Source: Myxococcus fulvus | Lineage (GTDB): Bacteria; Myxococcota; Myxococcia; Myxococcales; Myxococcaceae | Length of the DNA: 64,000 nucleotides | Reading direction: 5' to 3' | Assembly: GCF_900111765.1 (NCBI RefSeq) | Contig: NZ_FOIB01000001.1 | Location: 806,001 to 870,000, forward strand | Shown here: one piece after another, positions 28,930 to 35,738 of the stretch | Layout: each line of letters opens with the position of its first letter | How positions within the stretch are numbered: position 1 is the stretch's first letter | Translations under genes and position numbers: made by a program | Notes under the pieces: model-generated | The model's input: the letters and a program-made list of their open reading frames with translations, nothing else | The model's database searches: none | What the model was told of the DNA's origin: nothing

Positions 28930-31900
28930 ATGACAGAGCGGTTGCGACGCCGTCCATGGCTGACGGGGGGCCTGGTGGCGTTCCTGCTGGTGGGCCTGTG
29001 GGCCTTCACGGCGTGGGACGTGTGCGTGTCCACGTGGATGCTGCGAGGCGTGAAGCTCGCCAGGTGCCCGGTGGGGACGCTGCGTCAGACGGTGAGCCTG
29101 GGTGCACAGGGACTCGGTCGGAACCTCCCGGGTGAGGTCTTCGCGTGGGCGGACGCGCACGGCGTCGACTCGCGGGGCGAGCGGATGACGGCGCGGGTGC
29201 GGCGCGGCTCGGTGGCGCTGTTCCTGGTGGACGCGGAGGGCAAGCAGACGCCGCTGACGCCCGAGAAGGACGGACCCTGGAAGCGCGACGACGGCGAGGT
29301 GTCGCGGGCCACGGTGAAGCTCCCCGACGTGCCGGACGGTGACTACCGGCTGAGCGCCCGGCTCTCCACGCCGCTGGGCGAGGACACGGTGGAGATGCCG
29401 CTTCCGCTCTATGCGCCCGCGGTGGCGCACGTGCTGACGGACCGGCCGTTGTACGAGCCGGGCAACGAGGTGCGCTTCCGCGCGGTGGTGCTGCGCGCGA
29501 AGGACCTGGCGCCGCTGGATGGTCGGCCCGGGACGTGGTTCCTGAAGGACCCCTCGGGCGAGGTGGTGCTCGAGGAGCGCGCCCCCGCGGGGCCGTGGGG
29601 CGTGGTGGCGGGAGGGATTCCGTTGGACCGCGGCGCTCCCACGGGACAGTGGACGGTGGAGTGGGCGAGCGGCGAGACGGTGGCCCGCGCGCAGTTCATG
29701 GTGAAGCCGTTCACCCTGCCGCGCTTCCGCGTGGAGGCACAGAGCCCCCGGCCCTACTGGCGCGCGGGCGAGGTGCCCCAGGTGGAGGGACAGGTGGTGT
29801 ACGCGTCCGGCGCGCCGGTGGCGGACGCGGAGGTGGAGCTGGCGTGGGATGTCTCGGGCGCGTGGCCGCCGCCCCCCGAGTGGAGCGCGGGTGGGCTGCC
29901 GGAGAAGGCGCGCACGGACAAGGCGGGCCGCTTCCAGGTGACGCTGCCGCGCGTGCCGGAGGACCTGCGGGGCCAGGCGCGGCTGTCCGCGAGCGTGGTG
30001 GCCAAGGACGCGGCGGGGGACCGCGTCGCGAGCGGCGTGTCGCTGCTGCTGTCGGAGGACGCGCTCGCGGTGTCCTCGGTGACGGAACTGGAGGACGGGC
30101 TGGTGGAAGGCTTCAGCAACCGCGTGTACCTGCGCGCCACCACGCCGGACGGGCGGGTGCTGCCGGGCGCGGAGCTGACGGTGACGCGCGCGTGGGACTC
30201 CCAGGACGAGGGCGTGCGGGGCGTGACGGACGAGGACGGCGTGGCGGCGTTCCAGCTGGACCCGGGCCCGCCCGTCAACGTGGTGGTGCCGCCGATGCCG
30301 GTGCGCCGCCCGCCTCCGACGCCGTCGGTGACGCTGACGGACGTGCGCAGCTTGCTGGAAGAGGACGGCGAGGAGTCGCTCCAGGACCGCGTCGCGGTGG
30401 AGGCCTGGCTGCCCGCGTTCTTCCCGTGCGCGCGCTTCGTGCTGCCGGAGGACTCGGTGCGCGAGGTGCCGCTGGCGGTGCGCGTGGGCACGGGTGGCGC
30501 GGTGGTGGACGTGGTGAACGCGAACGATGCGCTGTCCCGGTGTCTGGCCCAGGCGGTGCGCACGCGCACGCTGCCAGCGGGGCGTGAGCGCATGCTGGCC
30601 CTGGCCCTCGAGGTGCAAGACCCGGGGCTGCCGTGGGTGGAGCTGGCGGTGCATCCGGCCTTCGGCACCGCGACGGCGTTGATGGACGCGCTGGGCACGG
30701 CGGCTCGGGATGCGCGCGCCTGTGTGTCCTCGACACAGTCCACGAGCAGCCTCTTCCCGATGTCGCTCACCTGGAGGTTGGGCGCGAAGGGCGCGCTGAC
30801 GACGTCCTGGTCCTCGCGGCCGTGGGTGAAGAGCGAGCTGGGGGCGTCCACGGTGGTGTGCATCCAGGAGCGCTTCTCGCGGCTGAAGGCCTCCGCGGCC
30901 ACCTTCGGCTCCAGTGAGGAGGCGGGGCTGGAGGCGATGGGCATCGCCGAGCTCATCGTCCACCCCGCTGGAGGTGAGGGCGAGGACGACGGCGAGGGGC
31001 AGGCCACCACCTTCCTGGGCTACGAGCTGAAGGTGGTCGCGACGGTGGAAGGCAAGCCGGTGGGCGACACGAAGTGGCTGCTGCGCCCGGCGAGCCTGCC
31101 GCCCTTCCGCCTGCGCGTGACGCCGGTGCTGGCGCGCGGCGGCGACGAGGTGCGCATCGACCTGATGCGCGGTCCGTCCTTCCAGGGGAAGCTGCCCGAG
31201 GAGCTGCGGCTCCAGGCCGGCAAGCAGACGCTGGTGACGAAGCTGGAGAAGGGCGCCACCTCGGCGCGCTTCCGGCTGCCGGAGGACTTCGAGGGCTGGG
31301 CGGAGGCCGAGTGGGCGGGGACGCGGGCGCGGGTGTACGTGGCGCCGCGCGCGCGGCTGTCCGTGGAGGTGTCGCCGGAGAAGCCGGCGTATGCGCCCGG
31401 GGATTTGGCGCGGCTGCTCGTGCGCACGCGGGTGGATGGGAAGGACGGCCCGGCGGCGGTGGGCCTGGTCGGCGTGGACGAGACGCTGGGGCAGTTGGTG
31501 CCGCTGCCGGGTGGGGACGCGCTGGCGAGCCTGCGTCCCGCGCCGTCGGTGTCCTCGCCTGCCTTCGGGGTGCTGGACGGCGTGGCGCTGGCGCAGGGGC
31601 GCATCCGCGGCTCCAACGCGGCCGCCGCGGCGCTGCTGCGGGTCAGCTCGGTGCCCACGCTGGTGGACACGGAGACGCGCGTGCGAGGCCTGCAAATGGG
31701 CGAGTTCGACCCGGACGTGGAGCTGACCGAGCCCTTCTACACGGTGCTCGGGGAGCTGCACGCGCGGGTGCGTGAGTGGGAGGAGAAGGCGCCTGAGGGA
31801 GAGACGCTGGCGCCCGAGGGCCTGGCGAAGCTGTGGACCCAGGCGCTGTCGGCCTGCGAGGCGCGCGGGGAGAAGGTGACGGATGCGTATGGCCAGCGGC

Positions 31901-32028
31901 TGCGGTTGTCGCGGCTGCCCCAGGCGCTGCTGGAGCTGACGGACCCGCGCGCGGTGGTGTCGCGCGGGACGCGGCTGCCGGAGGACGTGGAGAACTGGAA
32001 CGCGTGGGTTGCCCGGGAGGCGCCATGA
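28930..32028 (+). CDS. Alpha-2-macroglobulin-like protein, N-terminal half (MG domains), membrane anchored
   Basis: A 1032-residue protein. One N-terminal transmembrane helix (GGLVAFLLVGLWAFTAW) anchors a periplasmic body of macroglobulin (MG) beta-sandwiches. The MG2 signature is DRPLYEPGNEVRFRAVVLRA, then repeated segments such as PYWRAGEVPQVEGQVVYASGAPVADAEVEL and a late MG module with PEKPAYAPGDLARLLVRTRV. This matches the N-terminal region of bacterial A2M proteins, which stop here before the A2M/complement domain. GGGGAGG lies 4 nt before the ATG. The stop overlaps the start of the next gene (ATGA), which supplies the missing C-terminal half; together they equal one split A2M. Role inferred: protease trapping or envelope scaffold. 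Confidence 0.85.
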   Translation: MTERLRRRPWLTGGLVAFLLVGLWAFTAWDVCVSTWMLRGVKLARCPVGTLRQTVSLGAQGLGRNLPGEVFAWADAHGVDSRGERMTARVRRGSVALFLVDAEGKQTPLTPEKDGPWKRDDGEVSRATVKLPDVPDGDYRLSARLSTPLGEDTVEMPLPLYAPAVAHVLTDRPLYEPGNEVRFRAVVLRAKDLAPLDGRPGTWFLKDPSGEVVLEERAPAGPWGVVAGGIPLDRGAPTGQWTVEWASGETVARAQFMVKPFTLPRFRVEAQSPRPYWRAGEVPQVEGQVVYASGAPVADAEVELAWDVSGAWPPPPEWSAGGLPEKARTDKAGRFQVTLPRVPEDLRGQARLSASVVAKDAAGDRVASGVSLLLSEDALAVSSVTELEDGLVEGFSNRVYLRATTPDGRVLPGAELTVTRAWDSQDEGVRGVTDEDGVAAFQLDPGPPVNVVVPPMPVRRPPPTPSVTLTDVRSLLEEDGEESLQDRVAVEAWLPAFFPCARFVLPEDSVREVPLAVRVGTGGAVVDVVNANDALSRCLAQAVRTRTLPAGRERMLALALEVQDPGLPWVELAVHPAFGTATALMDALGTAARDARACVSSTQSTSSLFPMSLTWRLGAKGALTTSWSSRPWVKSELGASTVVCIQERFSRLKASAATFGSSEEAGLEAMGIAELIVHPAGGEGEDDGEGQATTFLGYELKVVATVEGKPVGDTKWLLRPASLPPFRLRVTPVLARGGDEVRIDLMRGPSFQGKLPEELRLQAGKQTLVTKLEKGATSARFRLPEDFEGWAEAEWAGTRARVYVAPRARLSVEVSPEKPAYAPGDLARLLVRTRVDGKDGPAAVGLVGVDETLGQLVPLPGGDALASLRPAPSVSSPAFGVLDGVALAQGRIRGSNAAAAALLRVSSVPTLVDTETRVRGLQMGEFDPDVELTEPFYTVLGELHARVREWEEKAPEGETLAPEGLAKLWTQALSACEARGEKVTDAYGQRLRLSRLPQALLELTDPRAVVSRGTRLPEDVENWNAWVAREAP

Positions 32029-34445
32029 AGCGCACGGTCATCGTCGGAGTGGTGTGCTTCATCGCGGGCGTGGTGGCGGTGTTCGGGGTGCTCCTCTTCG
32101 CGCGGCCGCTGATGGGCACGTCGGCGAGCGCGCTCGGCGGCTCGTTCGAGCCGGAGATGGAAAGGGACCTGGCGGTGAAGCTCCAGGTCGCCGCGGCGCC
32201 CATGGAGGCGTTGGCCCAGCCGATGGTCGAGGAGGAGGTGGAGCGCGGCGGACCGGGCGCCGTGGCCATCGGCGGCATGGATGATGGCTACTTCGGTGCG
32301 AAGAAGAAGGGCGCTTCGCGAGGCGGCCCGATGAAGGACGAGGCCGCGCCCCAGGCCGAGGGCGCGCCCAGCCGCGCCTGGTTCCCCGAGACGTTCCTCT
32401 TCGAGCCGCTGGTGGTGACGGACGACTCCGGCGCCGCGACGCTCCCGGTGCGCGTGCCGGACCGGCTCACCCGCTGGCGGGTGCTGGCGCTGGCGCACTC
32501 GCGCTCGGGCGCGCAGGCGGGCGCGGTGACGAGCTTCGCGGGCACGCTGCCCACGTATGTGGACCCGGTGGTGCCGGCCTTCCTGCGCGCGGGTGACACC
32601 GCGCGGGTGCCGGTGCAGGTGGTGAACACCACGGAGTCCGCCGTGGAGGCGCCGCTGAAGGTGACCGCGACGGGCGCGGTGGTGGAGGGCGGCCTTCGCA
32701 CCGTGCGCGTGCCGGCCCGGGGCAGCGTGGTGGAGTACGTGACGGTGCGCGTGTCGGGCCCCGGCCCAGTCGCGGTGCGCGCGTCGCTGGGGGACGCGGA
32801 CAGCGTGGAGCGCCCGCTGGATGTCTGGCCCACGGGGCGGCCGGTGGTGCAGACGCGCAGCGGCACGCTGGCCACGCCGCGCACCCTGTCGCTCACGGGC
32901 CCGGCGGACGCGCAGGAGGGCAGCGAGCGCGTGCGGCTTCAGGTGTACCCGGGAGGGCTCGGCGTGCTGCGCTCGGAGCTGTCGTCGGCGGGCTCGCGCG
33001 CGAGCGTGGCGGACGTGGCGCACGCGCTGCTGCTCGCGGGCAAGGCGCCCGAGCTGCTCACGGCGCTGGGCGAGCCCGACGCGGCGAAGGCGGTGCGCGC
33101 CGCGCTCTCGCCGAGCCAGGGCCGGGTGGCGACGCCGCCGGAGTCCTCGGGCGGGCTGGTGGACGCGGAGTCGATTCGTGTCCTCGTTGCACAGGCCACG
33201 CAGCGCGCGCTGCGGATGTCGCGCACGCCGGACGTGGTGACGGGGACGCTGCTGGTGGAGGGCGCGCTCGCGCATCCGGACAACCCGGTGCTGGCGCGGC
33301 TGGGCGAGCGGCTCGCGGGCTGGGTGGCGCAGGCGCAGCGGCCGGACGGCACGTGCCAGGGCGGTGATGGCTGGACGCTCCAGCGGCTGCTGGTGGCCAC
33401 GGCGGACTGCGCGCGCGCGGTGGTGGCGGCGTCGGGGAGCCCCGCGGGACAGCGGCGCGCCTCGCGCTTCACCGCGCTGGCGGAGGGCGCGCTGGAGCGC
33501 AACCGGGCGCACGTGAAGGACGGCTACACGGCGGCGGCGCTGCTCTCGAGCGGCGTCGTGAAGGGCTCGCTGCGGGAGGCCCTGCGGGCGCAGGTGCGTG
33601 ACGCGCTGAAGAAGCGCGAGGACGGCTCCGTGTACCTGCCGGTGGAGTCCGGCGTGGTGGCGGCCAGCGGCGAGTCCCCCACCGAGGCGGAGGCCACGGC
33701 GCTGGCGGTGCTGGGGCTGGAGGGAGACACCCAGGCGCCCCTGGCGGACCTGGGCGCGTCGCTCCTGTCCGGCTACGCGCCGTCCACGGGCTGGGGCAAC
33801 GGCCGCGCGAACCGGCTGGCGCTGCGGGCCGTGGTGTCGCTCTTCAAGGAACCCTTGCCCGCGCGGGTGCGGGTGGTGCTGGAGCGCGATGGCCAGGCGG
33901 TGACGGAGGGCACCTACGATGCGAAGGCGCTGCGCGAGGTGCTGGTGATGGAGGCCCCGGCGACGGGCTCGGCCGGCGCGCACGCGTGGACGGTGCGCGC
34001 GGAGCCGGCGGTGCCGGGGCTGGGCTTCGCGCTGGCGCTGTCCGCCGCGGTGCCGTGGGCGAAGGAGGACTCGCGTGGGCTGGAGCTGGCGGTGGCCTCG
34101 CCCCAGGAGGCGAAGGTGGGCCAGCCGGTGGAGGTGACGCTGCAGGCGACCACGCCCTCGGGGCTCGCGCTGGAGCTGCGGCACGGGCTGCCGGCGGGGG
34201 CTCAAGTGGACGCGGCGAGCCTGGATGCCCTGGTGGCCTCTGGCAGCGTGTCCTCCTGGACGTCCGAGGACGGCGCGGTGACGTTGAAGCTGCCGCCGCG
34301 CGGTCCGGGGACACCCTTCCAGGCGCGCTTCCGCGTCATCCCCACGCTGGCGGGCACGCTCCAGACGGGCGCGTCGTCGCTGCGTGTGGAGGCTCGGCCG
34401 GACCTGGTCTCCTACGTACCTCCCGCCACCTGGGCGGTGCGCTGA
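32025..34445 (+). CDS. Alpha-2-macroglobulin-like protein, C-terminal half (A2M domain), no thioester
   Basis: An 806-residue protein. It has its own N-terminal transmembrane helix (VIVGVVCFIAGVVAVFGVLLFA), a flexible Gly/Lys/Glu-rich stretch (about residues 65-120, including GYFGAKKKGASRGGPMKDE), then the A2M domain start WFPETFLFEPLVVTDDSGAATLPVRVPDRLTRWRV. The helical TED-like domain follows, but the usual GCxEQ thioester is absent: the corresponding segment (VYPGGLGVLRSELSSAGSR) has no Cys or EQ. The C-terminus ends in a receptor-binding-like beta domain. It therefore resembles the thioester-less E. coli MagD type rather than a covalent trap. Start ATG overlaps the previous stop by 4 bp. 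Confidence 0.85.
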   Translation: MKRTVIVGVVCFIAGVVAVFGVLLFARPLMGTSASALGGSFEPEMERDLAVKLQVAAAPMEALAQPMVEEEVERGGPGAVAIGGMDDGYFGAKKKGASRGGPMKDEAAPQAEGAPSRAWFPETFLFEPLVVTDDSGAATLPVRVPDRLTRWRVLALAHSRSGAQAGAVTSFAGTLPTYVDPVVPAFLRAGDTARVPVQVVNTTESAVEAPLKVTATGAVVEGGLRTVRVPARGSVVEYVTVRVSGPGPVAVRASLGDADSVERPLDVWPTGRPVVQTRSGTLATPRTLSLTGPADAQEGSERVRLQVYPGGLGVLRSELSSAGSRASVADVAHALLLAGKAPELLTALGEPDAAKAVRAALSPSQGRVATPPESSGGLVDAESIRVLVAQATQRALRMSRTPDVVTGTLLVEGALAHPDNPVLARLGERLAGWVAQAQRPDGTCQGGDGWTLQRLLVATADCARAVVAASGSPAGQRRASRFTALAEGALERNRAHVKDGYTAAALLSSGVVKGSLREALRAQVRDALKKREDGSVYLPVESGVVAASGESPTEAEATALAVLGLEGDTQAPLADLGASLLSGYAPSTGWGNGRANRLALRAVVSLFKEPLPARVRVVLERDGQAVTEGTYDAKALREVLVMEAPATGSAGAHAWTVRAEPAVPGLGFALALSAAVPWAKEDSRGLELAVASPQEAKVGQPVEVTLQATTPSGLALELRHGLPAGAQVDAASLDALVASGSVSSWTSEDGAVTLKLPPRGPGTPFQARFRVIPTLAGTLQTGASSLRVEARPDLVSYVPPATWAVR

Positions 34446-34470
34446 GACGGGTGTCCGCGTGGACTCCCGG

Positions 34471-34499
34471 CCCCGGGCCCCAGGGGCTGGGGCCCGGGG
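34471..34499 (+). terminator. Strong GC hairpin after the A2M gene pair
   Basis: A perfect 13-bp stem, CCCCGGGCCCCAG and CTGGGGCCCGGGG, closes a GGG loop 25 bp after the A2M stop. It lacks a T-tract. It probably separates or attenuates transcription between the A2M pair and the EAD1-protease gene. Confidence 0.65.
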
Positions 34500-34655
34500 G
34501 TGGGGTGTCCTGCCAGCAGGTGGGGCCCTGCACGTCAGGGCATGCGGGCTGCTTCCACTGGGAATCCCGTCGCGCCGTGCGGAGAATACGGAAGCGTCAC
34601 GGCGGCGGCGGCGGGCCGGGGCAGGCCTCGTCAGCGGTTCTTCACGGGTGGCACC

Positions 34656-35690
34656 ATGGAGCTCGACGGCGCGGAGAGAGACGAGTTGCTGCTGGCGCTG
34701 CTGGGGGCCTTCCCCTCGGTGGAGGAGCTGCGTCGGGTGGTGGCGAATGTCTGCCACCGGGACCTGGAGTCGCTCGTGCCCAAGGGAGGCCCGAGGGAGC
34801 GGGCATCGGGGCTCATCCTCCGCGCGGAGTCGGAGGGGTGGACGCGGGAGCTGGTGACGGGCATGCACGGCGCCCAGCCGCGCCATCCCCGCTTGAATCG
34901 CTTCATGCAGGGCTACCTCGCGTCGGTGCAGCGCAGCGTCCCGCGCCGCAGCCTGGAGCGCATCGTCGGCCCGGCGCGGGAGCAGGGCGCCGCGGACGGG
35001 TGGCGCAAGCGCCTGTCCGCCATCGAGCGGCGCGTGTGTCGGGTGGAGCCCGTGGTGGGGGCCTCGCTGGGCACGGGCTTCCTGGTGTCGCGTGACGTGG
35101 TGCTCACCAACTTCCACGTCATCGAGAACCGGCTCCTGGAGTCCTTGCGCGTGCGCTTCGACCACAAGGTGCTGCCGGACCGGACGCTCTTGCAGCCGGG
35201 CAAGCAGTACGCGGTGAAGCGCTGCATCGCGCGCAGCCCGTACAGCCCCGCGGACCTGATGCACCCGCGTCCGAGGGAGGCGATGGTGAGCGAGCTCGAC
35301 TACGCCTTCCTCCAGGTGGAGGGCGCGCCCGGTGACGAGCAGGTGGAGGACGCGCCGAGGGGCTGGTTGGAGTTGCCCGAGGCGCCGACGCCCATCGTCC
35401 CCGGCCAGTTGGCGCTCATCGTCCAGCACCCGGAGGGCCAGCCGATGAGCGTGGCGCTGGACGAGTTCCTGGGCGTCAACGCCTCGCGCACGCGGGTGTC
35501 CTATCGGACGTCCACGAGCCCGGGCTCCTCGGGGGCGCCTTGCTTCACGCAGGAGCTGCGGCTCGTCGCGCTGCATCACAGCGGTGGGCCACGCATGCCG
35601 TCCGCTACCGGTCACAACGAGGGCATCCCCACGGACACCATCCGCCATGGGCTGTCCCCGGAGGTGAAGGCGCTGCTCGGCTGGACGTGA
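34656..35690 (+). CDS. EAD1-domain trypsin-like serine protease
   Basis: A 344-residue protein. Residues about 5-80 match an effector-associated domain 1 (EAD1)-like death-like module: ERDELLLALLGAFPSVEELRR, then CHRDLESLV, then LILRAESEGWTRELV, closing with HPRLNRF. Residues about 125-335 form a trypsin-like protease with H154 (TNFHVI), D215 (SELDYAF) and S292 (SPGSSGAPC). No signal peptide, so it is probably cytoplasmic. EAD modules are known from bacterial conflict and signalling systems, where matching EADs recruit effector proteases. No second EAD was seen in the neighbours. Downstream, after 48 bp, lies a membrane/coiled-coil protein, likely cotranscribed. Start ATG 34656 was preferred since the longer frame reaches into the terminator region. 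Confidence 0.82.
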   Translation: MELDGAERDELLLALLGAFPSVEELRRVVANVCHRDLESLVPKGGPRERASGLILRAESEGWTRELVTGMHGAQPRHPRLNRFMQGYLASVQRSVPRRSLERIVGPAREQGAADGWRKRLSAIERRVCRVEPVVGASLGTGFLVSRDVVLTNFHVIENRLLESLRVRFDHKVLPDRTLLQPGKQYAVKRCIARSPYSPADLMHPRPREAMVSELDYAFLQVEGAPGDEQVEDAPRGWLELPEAPTPIVPGQLALIVQHPEGQPMSVALDEFLGVNASRTRVSYRTSTSPGSSGAPCFTQELRLVALHHSGGPRMPSATGHNEGIPTDTIRHGLSPEVKALLGWT

Positions 35691-35738
35691 GGGCGGGTGT
35701 GAACTGGAGGCGGGGGGCGCGCCTGCTATCGTCGGTGG

